Source: Ruminococcus callidus (lineage in GTDB: Bacteria > Bacillota > Clostridia > Oscillospirales > Ruminococcaceae). From it: 64,000 nt of DNA. Within the stretch, counting starts at the first letter, position 1. Every line of letters starts with the position of its first letter. Shown here piece after piece: positions 24,836-33,091 of the stretch. The position numbers were made by a program, and so were the translations under genes. The DNA lies in contig NZ_JAJFCK010000002.1 of assembly GCF_020709055.1 (NCBI RefSeq), positions 62,001 through 126,000 on the forward strand, read 5' to 3'. Below the pieces are notes generated by a model. It did no database searches. It was given only the letters and a program-made list of their open reading frames with translations, and was not told the origin of the DNA.

Positions 24836-25252
24836 ATGACCATCAAAGAAGTCAGCGAACTCTACGACATTTCGCAGGACACGCTGCGGTATTACGAGCG
24901 CATCGGCATGATTCCGCCGGTCACCCGAACCCCCAGCGGCATCCGTGATTATCAGGAGAGCGATCTGGGCTGGGTGGAACTCGCCAAGTGTATGCGAAGC
25001 GCCGGACTGCCCGTGGAAGCGCTCATCGAATACGTCCGGCTGACGCAGGAGGGCGATGCCACCATTCCGGCAAGACTCCAGCTCCTCACCGAACAGCGTG
25101 AGTCACTTCTGGAACAGCGGGCAAAGATCGACACCACGCTGAAACGGCTGGCGTACAAGATTCACCGCTACGAGGTCGCCGTGGAAACCGGCGTGCTCAC
25201 ATGGCCCAGCGACTGTCAGGAGGATTCCGCAAAAGGATCTGAAGAATCTTAA
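24836..25252 (+). CDS. MerR family transcriptional regulator
   Basis: 138 aa from ATG 24836, 7 bp behind GGAGG; the ATG six bases earlier overlaps the ribosome site. Winged helix-turn-helix MTIKEVSELYDISQDTLRYYERIGMIPPVTR, then IRDYQESDLGWVELAKCMRSAGLPVEAL and a coiled coil (LLTEQRESLLEQRAKIDTTLKRL). Similar to the AdhR/YraB group that senses reactive aldehydes or oxidants and controls neighbouring reductases. One Cys lies at about residue 51 and one near the C-terminus. It probably binds the palindrome in its own promoter. Confidence 0.9.
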   Translation: MTIKEVSELYDISQDTLRYYERIGMIPPVTRTPSGIRDYQESDLGWVELAKCMRSAGLPVEALIEYVRLTQEGDATIPARLQLLTEQRESLLEQRAKIDTTLKRLAYKIHRYEVAVETGVLTWPSDCQEDSAKGSEES

Positions 25253-25279
25253 ACATTTCAGAAACGGAGGAAGTTTCCT

Positions 25280-26023
25280 ATGAAAAAACAAACCGCAGGC
25301 AGAGATAGTCTGGGCGATTTCGCCCCGAAATTTGCAGAGCTGAACGACGACGTGCTCTTCGGAGAGGTCTGGTCACGAGAGGACAAGCTCTCTCTGAAAA
25401 TGCGCTCAATTGTCACCGTTACCGCACTCATCAGCAAGGGCATGACAGACAACTCGCTGGTCTATCACCTCACCACTGCCAAGCAGAACGGCGTGACCCG
25501 CACCGAAATGGCGGAGATTCTCACCCACGTGGCATTCTACGCCGGCTGGCCCAACGCATGGGCAGCGTTCCGCATGGCGAAAGAAGTCTACGCCGGCGAC
25601 ACCGAAGCAGAGGAGCACGGCGGATTCTTTGGCATGGGGGAGCCGAACGTCAGCTTCGCCAAGTACTTCACCGGCAACTCCTACCTCAAGCCCCTCACCG
25701 ATTCCGGCAAGACCGTATTCGTCGCCAACGTCACATTCGAGCCGGGATGCCGCAACAACTGGCACGTACACCACGCCGACAAGGGCGGCGGACAGCTGCT
25801 GATTTGTGTGGACGGCGAGGGCTGGTATCAGGAAGCCGGCAAGCCGGCACAGAGTCTGAAGCCCGGCGATGTGGTCACCATTCCGGCAGGTGTCAAGCAC
25901 TGGCACGGCGCCAAGGCGAACAGCTGGTTCAGCCATCTGGCAGTGGAGTGCCCCGGCGAGAACACCTCCAGCGAGTGGCTGGAGCCGGTGACCGATGAAA
26001 TCTACAACGCACTGGAGGATTGA
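25280..26023 (+). CDS. Carboxymuconolactone decarboxylase-like/cupin fusion protein
   Basis: 247 aa. Residues 1-95 form an alpha-helical CMD domain (SREDKLSLKMRSIVTVTALISKG, MAEILTHVAFYAGWPNAW); residues 130-235 form a cupin with metal motifs WHVHHADKGGGQLL and GDVVTIPAGVKHWHGA. The AhpD-type CXXC is not present, so it is unlikely to be a peroxidase of that kind. Such fusions often follow MerR regulators in Clostridia. The gene follows merR by 27 bp with its own GGAGG site. Confidence 0.88.
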   Translation: MKKQTAGRDSLGDFAPKFAELNDDVLFGEVWSREDKLSLKMRSIVTVTALISKGMTDNSLVYHLTTAKQNGVTRTEMAEILTHVAFYAGWPNAWAAFRMAKEVYAGDTEAEEHGGFFGMGEPNVSFAKYFTGNSYLKPLTDSGKTVFVANVTFEPGCRNNWHVHHADKGGGQLLICVDGEGWYQEAGKPAQSLKPGDVVTIPAGVKHWHGAKANSWFSHLAVECPGENTSSEWLEPVTDEIYNALED

Positions 26024-26040
26024 AACCAAGGAATATGTCA

Positions 26041-26200
26041 AAGCTCGTGTTCATAGGCGTCTATCTACGTCTTTTCGGCAAATTTTGTTGCATACTGCGT
26101 TAAAAATTCTTGCCATACGAAAGTATGCCTGCAAATTTTTGCCTTGTCTGCAAAAAAATTTGCTCGAAAATCCGCATATATTTCCTACGAACACAAGCTC
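26041..26200 (-). mobile_element. Palindromic MITE-like element, type A, copy 4, inverted (160 bp)
   Basis: Reverse complement of the 5263 copy with the first base changed (A for G). Target repeat TCA at 26038-26040 and 26201-26203. It lies 17 bp behind the stop of the CMD/cupin gene. Confidence 0.85.
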
Positions 26201-26279
26201 TCACATTAAATAACGGCGTAAAAATGCCGGTTTCGAACTGACGAGAGCGAAAGCGCTTTCTTCTCTCACCACGACCCGG

Positions 26280-26301
26280 AAACCGTAGAATTTCTGGTTT
26301 C
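26280..26301 (+). repeat. Inverted repeat in the flavodoxin leader
   Basis: GGAAACC and GGTTTCC arms around an 8-nt loop, 30 bp before the flavodoxin start; could influence translation of that gene. A second inverted repeat near 26242-26268 (GAGAG...CTCTC) precedes it. Confidence 0.4.
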
Positions 26302-26330
26302 CTTCGGCAAATCAATTGGAGGTTTTTAAG

Positions 26331-26807
26331 ATGTCCAAAATTTTAGTTGCATATTTTTCCGCAAGCGGTGTTACCGCAAACGCATCCAAGGCGCTGGCAT
26401 CGGCATTTGATGCAGACCTGTTCGAGATTCGCCCCAAGGTGCCCTACACCTCGGCAGACCTCAACTGGATGGACAAGAACAGCCGCAGCAGCGTGGAAAT
26501 GCGGGACAAGTCCTCCCGTCCGGAAATCGCTGCACCGTGCAGTAATCTGGCAGACTATGACACCATTTTTCTGGCGTTCCCCATCTGGTGGTATGTTGCA
26601 CCCACGATCATCAACACATTTCTGGAGAGCAGCGACTTCTCCGGCAAGAAGATTTTCCTGTTCGCCACCTCCGGCGGAAGCGGCTTCGGCAAGACGGCTG
26701 CTGCCCTGAAAGGCAGTGCGCCGAACGCAGACATCCGTGAGGGCAAGATGCTCAACGGCGCCATCTCTGCCGACGAGCTGACCGCATGGTATCAGAAGCA
26801 GAAGTAA
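26331..26807 (+). CDS. Flavodoxin family protein
   Basis: 158 aa from ATG 26331 behind GGAGG. It starts MSKILVAYFSASGVTANASK (FMN phosphate loop SASGVT), continues FLAFPIWWYVAPTIINTFLE near residue 80 (flavin-stacking loop WWY) and ends in FATSGGSGFGKT. Long-chain flavodoxin fold carrying FMN; serves as electron carrier or quinone/NADPH reductase. It lies just past the MerR/CMD genes and may belong to the same redox response, although the inserted element now separates them. Confidence 0.9.
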   Translation: MSKILVAYFSASGVTANASKALASAFDADLFEIRPKVPYTSADLNWMDKNSRSSVEMRDKSSRPEIAAPCSNLADYDTIFLAFPIWWYVAPTIINTFLESSDFSGKKIFLFATSGGSGFGKTAAALKGSAPNADIREGKMLNGAISADELTAWYQKQK

Positions 26808-26888
26808 TTCCAAATCCCCCAAAAACGCAAATGCGCATGGACACCGAATTTCGGCGTGCATGCACATTTTTTGTGTTCCATTTTCGAA

Positions 26889-28022
26889 TCAATAGAAATC
26901 AATGAATTCCTCATCCACCCAGCCGTAGTAGTCGCCGTCGTCCGTATCCCACAGTTCGTACCACGTCACGCCGTATGATTCGCATTTGTACTTGGCGGTC
27001 ACGTGCCAGCCATCGCCGAGGCTCTGCCGTACCGTGTTCTTCTCCCCACCATTGCAGACATAATCGGTGGTATAGCTGGAAACAACGCCCTTATGACAGT
27101 CCATAGCTCCCAGTTTGTCGTTGATGGCGTATGCACTGCTGCCCGCTGCTGCTGTCGCACTTTGGGAGTTGTCGCTTCCGCCCAGCGGTGCGGTGCTCGC
27201 CAGATCATAGCCCTGCAGTGCCGGGCCGAAGTCGGCGTAATCCGCCACATCCTGCACGTTCTCCTGCGTAAAGACTTCTCTCCAGTTAATTTTCCACACG
27301 CCGTTTTCTTTCACCAGCTCAGCTGCACTGACAGACTGATATCCCATATGTCCCAAATTGGTGTAGAGCACACCGTCCTGTGAACAGAGATAGGAATGTC
27401 CGCCGGGGAATTCCTCCAGCTTTTCGATCCCCGTTCCGCTGTCATCGATTCGCCAGAACGCATAGATCGTATCCGCCTCGCAAGTTCCATACTGCACGAT
27501 CAGTTCATTCACACCGTCGCGGTCGATGTCATACAGATAATACTCCCGATATACCAGCTGATCAGATAATACAAACTGCTTTACGGCTCTAAGATACAGA
27601 GAATAATCCGCCGTTCTTTTCACAGCTGCCGTCTCCGCCGGTGCCTGTGTCGGCGCTTCTGTTGCCGGTGCTGCGGTAGTTTCCGCCACTGCTGCCACTG
27701 CCTCGGTGGCAGCTTCGTTTGTGGTCTCTCCGGCAGTCACCTCCGTCACGGATACCGTCTGCACCGCTGCCGACTCGCCGGATTTTCCAGCATTGTTTCG
27801 CATCCGAAACACCAGGAGCAGCACAACAGCAACCACCAGCGCCACACAGACAGCGCCCAGCACCAGCGCAATCTTTTTCATCGTATTATCCTGCGCTGGT
27901 GCCTTTTCCGGAACGACCTGTCCTGGAATGGGCGGCTGCTGGGGAAATTCCACCGGTGCGCCGCACTCCTCGCAGAATTGCGATCCATCCTCCAAAGGTT
28001 TTCCGCATCTATGACAATTCAT
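26889..28022 (-). CDS. Zinc-ribbon membrane protein with Thr/Ala-rich stalk
   Basis: 377 aa. N-terminal zinc ribbon (CHRCGKPLEDGSQFCEECG, residues 3-21), Pro-rich segment, one transmembrane helix (IALVLGAVCVALVVAVVLLLVF, about 51-72), an Ala/Thr/Glu-rich stalk (75-135), then an extracytoplasmic domain with YLYDIDRDGVNELIVQYG, an EF-hand-like or calcium-binding turn, and a C-terminal SH3-like domain ending YYGWVDEEFIDFY. Such proteins are common in Ruminococcaceae; the role is unknown, perhaps envelope sensing. Single gene with promoter at 28048-28076. Confidence 0.75.
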   Translation of the reverse strand: MNCHRCGKPLEDGSQFCEECGAPVEFPQQPPIPGQVVPEKAPAQDNTMKKIALVLGAVCVALVVAVVLLLVFRMRNNAGKSGESAAVQTVSVTEVTAGETTNEAATEAVAAVAETTAAPATEAPTQAPAETAAVKRTADYSLYLRAVKQFVLSDQLVYREYYLYDIDRDGVNELIVQYGTCEADTIYAFWRIDDSGTGIEKLEEFPGGHSYLCSQDGVLYTNLGHMGYQSVSAAELVKENGVWKINWREVFTQENVQDVADYADFGPALQGYDLASTAPLGGSDNSQSATAAAGSSAYAINDKLGAMDCHKGVVSSYTTDYVCNGGEKNTVRQSLGDGWHVTAKYKCESYGVTWYELWDTDDGDYYGWVDEEFIDFY

Positions 28023-28047
28023 GTCCTATCACACTCCTTTTGAAAAC

Positions 28048-28076
28048 AGTATACCATAAATTCCCGCATTTGGCAA
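28048..28076 (-). promoter_or_regulatory. Promoter of the zinc-ribbon membrane protein gene
   Basis: Minus strand TTGCCA (28076-28071), 17 bp, TATACT (28053-28048). Confidence 0.65.
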
Positions 28077-28194
28077 GCCTTGCGCTGTTTTTTACGCCAA
28101 AACAAAAGCTGTGCGCTCTCAGGTTCTGAAAACACACAGCCTTTGCATATCCGCAAACATTATCCGAACACTTCATTTGGAAAAAATCATGCAC

Positions 28195-28271
28195 TGGTCG
28201 AGGTGACAGGATTCGAACCTGCGGCATCTTGCTCCCAAAGCAAGCACTCTACCAAACTGAGTTACACCTCG
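28195..28271 (-). tRNA. tRNA-Pro (UGG)
   Basis: 77 nt including encoded CCA. Acceptor CGAGGTG/CACCTCG, anticodon arm CTTGC-TTTGGGA-GCAAG giving TGG, T arm GCAGG-TTCGAAT-CCTGT. Confidence 0.95.
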
Positions 28272-28280
28272 AACTCTTTT

Positions 28281-28309
28281 AGTATATCATAAATCCGTGT
28301 TTCTGTCAA
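28281..28309 (-). promoter_or_regulatory. Promoter of tRNA-Pro
   Basis: Minus strand TTGACA (28309-28304), 17 bp, TATACT (28286-28281). Confidence 0.8.
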
Positions 28310-28398
28310 GCTTTTTTCTACTGCTTCGAAAAATACCAGCAGTATGCCGAAAAAAGCAGCGGATTTTCAGCTTTTTTGCAGAATTCCAAAAAATCCGC

Positions 28399-28427
28399 TT
28401 GCCATATTCGTCACTTTATGCTATAAT
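28399..28427 (+). promoter_or_regulatory. Promoter of the SPFH operon
   Basis: TTGCCA (28399-28404), 17 bp, TATAAT (28422-28427). Confidence 0.65.
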
Positions 28428-28533
28428 TGTCTTAATCAAAACCCAAAAAAACTGATGTTTTTTGTTGGAGATTGTTTCACTTTTTTTGCATATGATAAAA
28501 CACAATACAAGCGAATTTATGGAGGTATCAATT

Positions 28534-29814
28534 ATGGGTATTGTTCGTGCAGCAGTCGGCGCAGTCGGCGGCACATTGGCAGATTCCTGGCTGGAATTCA
28601 TCGAGGCTGGTGACATGGGTCCCACCACAGTCATGACAAAGGGCGTTCAGGTCACACGCGGCAAGCGCGGCAGCAACAGCAAGGGCACACCGGACATCAT
28701 TTCCAACGGCTCCCGCATTGTCGTAGGGTCAAACCAGATGATGCTGCTGGTAGACGGCGGACGCATCATGGACTACACAGCAGAAGAGGGTTACTATGAG
28801 GTCTACCTCTCCTCCTCTCCGTCCATGTTCAACGGCGAGCTGAAAGCATCCGTCAAGGAGAGCTTCGAGCGCTTCAAGTTCGGCGGACAGCCGGGAAAGT
28901 CCCAGCAGGTCTACTTCATCAATCTGCAGGAGATCCGCGGCATCAAATTCGGCACACGCAACGCACTTCAGTATTTCGACAATTTCTATAACTCCGAGCT
29001 GTTCCTGCGCTGCCACGGCACCTACTCCATCAAAATCACCGACCCCCTGAAATTTTTCATGGAGGTTGTGCCCCGCAACGCATCGCACCTGAACTTCGAG
29101 GAGGTCAACGAGCAGTTCAACGCCGAGTTCCTGACGGCGCTCCAGACCGCCATCGGTCAGATGTCCGAAAACGGCGTGCGCATCTCCTCCCTGCCGTCCA
29201 AGAGCATGGAACTCTCCAAGTACATGGCATCGGTACTGGATGCCGACTGGACACAGGCACGCGGTCTGGACATCAGCTCTGTGGGTATCGCAAGCATCAG
29301 CTACGACGACGAGAGCAAGGCGCTCATCAACATGCGCAATCAGGGTGCAATGATGTCCGACCCCACAGTACGGGAGGGCTATGTGCAGAGCTCCATCGCC
29401 AAGGGCATGCAGGCTGCCGGCTCCAACACCGCCGGTGCCGGTCAGGCATTTATGGCAATGGGCATGGGCATGCAGGGAGCCGGCGGATTTATGTCCAGCG
29501 CCTCTGCCACCAATGCCCAGCAAATGCAGATGCAGCAGCAGGCTGCACAACAGGCTCAACAGGCTGCTGCTGCGCCGGCAAACGGCTGGACCTGTTCCTG
29601 CGGCGCAACCAACACGGGGAAGTTCTGCACCAACTGCGGTTCTCCCAAACCGGCTCCGGCAGAAAGCTGGACTTGTTCCTGCGGCGCAACCAACACAGGG
29701 AAGTTCTGCACCAACTGCGGCTCTCCCAAGCCCGCTTCGGCGCAGTGGACCTGCTCCTGCGGTGCGGTTAACACGGGCAAGTTCTGCACCAACTGCGGAA
29801 AGGGCCGCGCATAA
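28534..29814 (+). CDS. SPFH domain/zinc-ribbon protein (YdjI-like)
   Basis: 426 aa from ATG 28534, behind GGAGG. Residues 1-310 form the SPFH (band 7-like) domain of the virion-core-like YdjI group: IVRAAVGAVGGTLADSWLEF, NQMMLLVDGGRIMDYTAEEG, and a helical end. A Met/Gln-rich stretch follows, then three near-identical zinc ribbons of about 25 residues (WTCSCGA.NTGKFCTNCG), an internal tandem repeat. In B. subtilis YdjI partners PspA in envelope stress. It opens a four-gene operon (28534-32302). Confidence 0.85.
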   Translation: MGIVRAAVGAVGGTLADSWLEFIEAGDMGPTTVMTKGVQVTRGKRGSNSKGTPDIISNGSRIVVGSNQMMLLVDGGRIMDYTAEEGYYEVYLSSSPSMFNGELKASVKESFERFKFGGQPGKSQQVYFINLQEIRGIKFGTRNALQYFDNFYNSELFLRCHGTYSIKITDPLKFFMEVVPRNASHLNFEEVNEQFNAEFLTALQTAIGQMSENGVRISSLPSKSMELSKYMASVLDADWTQARGLDISSVGIASISYDDESKALINMRNQGAMMSDPTVREGYVQSSIAKGMQAAGSNTAGAGQAFMAMGMGMQGAGGFMSSASATNAQQMQMQQQAAQQAQQAAAAPANGWTCSCGATNTGKFCTNCGSPKPAPAESWTCSCGATNTGKFCTNCGSPKPASAQWTCSCGAVNTGKFCTNCGKGRA

Positions 29815-29838
29815 TCCGAAACGAAAGGAACTGTATCC

Positions 29839-30924
29839 ATGAATACTGTACAATATAAATGCCCCAACTGCGGTGCAGAACTGACCTTCGATCCGGAACA
29901 CCAGAATTTTTCCTGCCCGTACTGCGACAGCCATTATACCGAGGCGGAGATGGAGCAGATGTACGCCCAGATGGAGCATCAGGCGAACGCCAATGCCGAT
30001 CCGGACGCTGCCACACTGAAAAACGAGGCGGACGAGGCTGCTTTCGAAGAGGGCACACGGCTTTACACCTGCCAGAACTGCGGGGCGCAGATCATCGCTG
30101 AGGCGGAAACCTCCGCCACATTCTGCTACTACTGCCACGCTCCGGTGGTGCTTGCCGGACGGCTGCAGGGCGAATACTGTCCGGCGTGGGTTCTGCCCTT
30201 TTCCATCACCAAGGATCAGGCACTGGCATGCTTCCATAAGTGGTGTAAAAAGCGCTGGTTCCTGCCCAAGGGCTTCACCTCGGAAAAGCAGCTGGAGAAG
30301 ATGAGCGGTATCTACGTGCCATTTTGGCTGACCAACTGCATCGCCGATACCAGTATGAGCGGCATCGGAAAAAAGGTTCGCTCGTGGAGAGACGGCGACT
30401 ATCAGGTGACAGAAACGCAGGAATATCTGGTAGAGCGTGCTGCCGACATCCCGTATAAGGGCGTTCCGGCAGACGGCTCCAAGAAAATCGACGACGCTCT
30501 GATGGACGCCATCGAGCCGTTTCCCTACGACAAGATGAAAACCTTCAGCATGCAGTATCTGAGCGGATTTATGGCGCAGAAATACGATGATTCCTATGAC
30601 GAGGTTTTCCCGCGGGTGAAACAGCGTGTGGAGGACAAGAGCATTGCCTTGCTGCGGGAGAGCGTGTCCGGCTACTCCTCCTTTTCTGTGCAGCAGCGGG
30701 ATATCCAGCTGCGCCAGATGCAGCACGACTATGTGCTGCTGCCCGTGTGGTTTCTCAATTACCAGTACAAGGGAAAAGACTACAGCTTTGCCATAAACGG
30801 ACAGACCGGCAAGCAATCCGGCACACCGCCTCTCAGCTGGGCGAAAGCGCTGCTGTTCAGCAGTGCGCTGGGCGTGGTGGTGCTGATTATTTTCCTGCTG
30901 CTTGGAGGGGGGATTTTCCGATGA
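29839..30924 (+). CDS. Zinc-ribbon protein with C-terminal membrane helix (YdjH/TFIIB-type)
   Basis: 361 aa. Two zinc ribbons at the N-terminus (YKCPNCGAELTF...SCPYCDSHY and YTCQNCGAQII...FCYYCHAPV, residues 6-107), a middle domain with WVLPFSITKDQA and YVPFWLTNC, and a single C-terminal transmembrane helix (about 338-356). Related to the proteins annotated TFIIB-type zinc ribbon next to SPFH genes. It probably tethers an envelope complex to the membrane. Gap of 24 bp after the SPFH gene; its TGA overlaps the next ATG. Confidence 0.78.
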   Translation: MNTVQYKCPNCGAELTFDPEHQNFSCPYCDSHYTEAEMEQMYAQMEHQANANADPDAATLKNEADEAAFEEGTRLYTCQNCGAQIIAEAETSATFCYYCHAPVVLAGRLQGEYCPAWVLPFSITKDQALACFHKWCKKRWFLPKGFTSEKQLEKMSGIYVPFWLTNCIADTSMSGIGKKVRSWRDGDYQVTETQEYLVERAADIPYKGVPADGSKKIDDALMDAIEPFPYDKMKTFSMQYLSGFMAQKYDDSYDEVFPRVKQRVEDKSIALLRESVSGYSSFSVQQRDIQLRQMQHDYVLLPVWFLNYQYKGKDYSFAINGQTGKQSGTPPLSWAKALLFSSALGVVVLIIFLLLGGGIFR

Positions 30925-31853
30925 AGACAACACTCCTGCGCAGTGCAGCAGCACTGCTCACCATTGGTCTGTGCGCCGGTGCGATGGCACTGCCCACGGC
31001 TGCGACAACCTCTGTTGCACAAGAGGACAATGTCTATCTCTGCGACGAGGGCTATCTGCTGACTGACTCGGAATTTTCCGCAGTCCTCTCAGAGCTTCAG
31101 GACACCGCCGACCAGACCGGCATGAACATCGGCGTTTGGATCGGCACAACAGAGGTCGGCGACGGCAGCGATGCGGACACCGTTGCGTTCTGCGATGACC
31201 AGTACGATGAACTGTACGGTATCAACACCGACGGTGTATTCCTCTATTTGGATATGTCCGGTGCCTCTCATCTGTACGACTACATTTCCACCAGCGGAAA
31301 GGGACAGTTCTACTACACCAACTCCAGTTCCTCCGACCGTGTTTCGGAAATTTTCTCCTGCATGAACCCCTATCTGGTGCGTGGCAGCGAGGATATCCCC
31401 GGCGCACTCCACCAGTTCTGCTACAATCTGGAATACTACGCCGAGAAGGGTGCGCCCAGCGACACCTACTATACCTACAACGAGGACAGCGGCAAGTACC
31501 TCATCATGCAGAACGGCGTGGTGAAAGAGGTATCCGAGCTGCCCGAGGAATACACGGCGAAACTAAGCTGGGGCATGATTATTCTCATTGCCATTGCCGG
31601 CGCACTCATTGCGTTCGGGCTTTCGCTGCTCATCATCCGCTCCAGCTACCAGTTCAAGACCGCCGGCAACATGCGGAACTATCTGGAAGCCGGCAAGATT
31701 CGCCATAAGCGGAACACCGATCAGTTTCTCCGCACCTACCGCACCCGCACCAAGATCGAAAGCAGCAGCGGCGGCGGCGGTGGTGGCGGCGGCGGAAGCA
31801 GCCACACCAGTTCCAGCGGAGGAAGCCACGGAGGAGGCGGAAACAGCCGATGA
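30921..31853 (+). CDS. TPM domain (YgcG-type) membrane protein
   Basis: 310 aa from ATG 30921, overlapping the previous stop by ATGA. Signal peptide ending near ALPTAATT, an external TPM_phosphatase-like domain (LTDSEFSAVLSELQDTADQTGMNIGVWIG ... VFLYLDMSG), a transmembrane helix (about 215-240), and a cytoplasmic tail ending in poly-Gly/Ser (nine Gly in a row, SSGGSHGGGG). The layout matches YgcG proteins encoded with SPFH and zinc-ribbon partners. Role in envelope quality control or stress is inferred. Confidence 0.82.
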   Translation: MKTTLLRSAAALLTIGLCAGAMALPTAATTSVAQEDNVYLCDEGYLLTDSEFSAVLSELQDTADQTGMNIGVWIGTTEVGDGSDADTVAFCDDQYDELYGINTDGVFLYLDMSGASHLYDYISTSGKGQFYYTNSSSSDRVSEIFSCMNPYLVRGSEDIPGALHQFCYNLEYYAEKGAPSDTYYTYNEDSGKYLIMQNGVVKEVSELPEEYTAKLSWGMIILIAIAGALIAFGLSLLIIRSSYQFKTAGNMRNYLEAGKIRHKRNTDQFLRTYRTRTKIESSSGGGGGGGGGSSHTSSSGGSHGGGGNSR

Positions 31854-32302
31854 ACAATCTGCAAGTTCGACGCTTCGAGCCGGCAGACGAGGCGGCATTC
31901 TGCGAAATGGCAGAGGAATTCTACCACTCTGAGGCAGTGCTCCACCCCATTCCGCCGGAGCGCCACCACTGGGCATTTCAGGAGATTCTGCGCTCCGATC
32001 AGTATCTGGGCGGTTACATCTTTCTGGACAGCGGCAAGCCCGCCGGTTTTGTCGTCACCAACCGCACCATGCAGCATGAGGCGGGCGGTGTGCTGGTATG
32101 GCTGGAGGAGATCTACTTCCGTCCGGCGTATCAGGGCAGGGGCTACGGCACGCAGGCAATCGAAGCCCTGTCAGAAGATCTCAAGGGCAAAGCGGCTGCC
32201 ATCCGGCTGGAAGTAACGCAGGAGAATCCCCGTGCCCGTGCGCTCTATGAGCGGATGGGATTCCAGCCCGTGAACTATCTGCAAATGCAGAAAACACTTT
32301 GA
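31850..32302 (+). CDS. GNAT family N-acetyltransferase
   Basis: 150 aa. Overlaps the previous stop by four bases (ATGA). GNAT features: VWLEEIYFRPAYQGRGYGTQAIEAL (acetyl-CoA loop QGRGYG, about residues 99-104) and VTQENPRARALYERMGFQPV. Translational coupling ties it to the SPFH-ZnR-TPM operon, so its substrate may be an envelope protein or metabolite, but this is only context. Ends the operon; terminator at 32326. Confidence 0.88.
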   Translation: MNNLQVRRFEPADEAAFCEMAEEFYHSEAVLHPIPPERHHWAFQEILRSDQYLGGYIFLDSGKPAGFVVTNRTMQHEAGGVLVWLEEIYFRPAYQGRGYGTQAIEALSEDLKGKAAAIRLEVTQENPRARALYERMGFQPVNYLQMQKTL

Positions 32303-32325
32303 TTCTATTCTTTCAACAAGCAACA

Positions 32326-32372
32326 AGAATCCCCCGCATCCGGAACATCACCGGATGCGGGGGATTCTCTTT
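32326..32372 (+). terminator. Terminator of the SPFH operon
   Basis: GAATCCCCCGCATCCGG and CCGGATGCGGGGGATTC arms, then CTCTTTCTC. Confidence 0.85.
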
Positions 32373-32397
32373 CTCTGATTCTCTGGGTTTTAAAAAT

Positions 32398-32586
32398 TCA
32401 GTGCATTACCTTAGCAATGCTCCCTCCTTTTTGTGACTGATTTTTCTGTTGTCCAACCAACGGGGCCGGCTCTTACGTCCGGCATTGGAGCAAGGTTTTT
32501 CGCTGCCTGCCAGCGTCCTGTATCTTTCGCAACAGGATCGGTCGCACACAAGGTGCCACCGTGGATTGATACCGTGTCAGCCCACG
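32398..32586 (-). ncRNA. Candidate structured RNA, tandem unit 1 (last in the minus direction)
   Basis: One of three tandem units read right to left. Conserved start CGTGGGCTGACACG. Stem a TCCTGT/ACAGGA around loop TGCGAAAGAT (32516-32537), stem b CGCTG/CAGCG (32501-32515), stem c GCCGG/CCGGC near 32463-32483. The terminal hairpin is degenerate here and ends in TTTTT. No ribosome site or coding pattern shared by the copies. Confidence 0.6.
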
Positions 32587-32606
32587 TTTTTTCGCCGCAG
32601 CGTTCC

Positions 32607-32804
32607 AAAAGCCGGTGCATTACCGCAGCAATACTACCGCCTTTTGATGACTGATTTTTCTGTTGTCCGCCCAACCATACCGGCCCTCATGTCCGGCAGC
32701 GCAGCGAGGAATTTCGTCGCCTTCGCCGACGCTCTGTATCTTTCGCAACAGAGTTGGCAGGTCCAGAGACATCCTGCCATCGGATTGAATCGTGTCAGCC
32801 CACG
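32607..32804 (-). ncRNA. Candidate structured RNA, tandem unit 2
   Basis: Stem a is CTCTGT/ACAGAG (32732-32753), stem b CGTCG/CGACG (32715-32731); relative to unit 1 several base pairs changed on both sides. Ends in a large hairpin GGCGGT..ACCGGC followed by TTTT (32607-32643). Confidence 0.65.
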
Positions 32805-32842
32805 TTTTTTCACCACAGCCTGTGTATCGGCTGTGACGTTCC

Positions 32843-33040
32843 AAAAGGCGGTGCATTACCGCAGCAATGCTCCCGCCTTTTGACGACTGATTTTTCTGTT
32901 GTCCGCCCAACTGCGCCGGCCCTTATGTCCGGCAGGGGAGCGAGGAATTTCGTCGCCTTCGCCGACGCCCTGTATCTTTCGCAACAGAGTTGGCAAGTCC
33001 AGAGAGATCCTGCCATCGGATTGAATCGTGTCAGCCCACG
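32843..33040 (-). ncRNA. Candidate structured RNA, tandem unit 3 (first in the minus direction)
   Basis: Stem a is CTCTGT/ACAGGG (32968-32989), kept by a U-G pair only in the minus-strand RNA; stem b CGTCG/CGACG (32951-32967). Terminal hairpin GGCGG...CCGCC with inner GCATT/AATGC and T4 (32843-32882). Between units 2 and 3 lies an extra hairpin CACAGCC/GGCTGTG (32815-32836). Confidence 0.65.
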
Positions 33041-33091
33041 TGCTCTTATCGTACACCATTTCGGCGTACCTGTCAAGCTTTTCTTGCGGTG

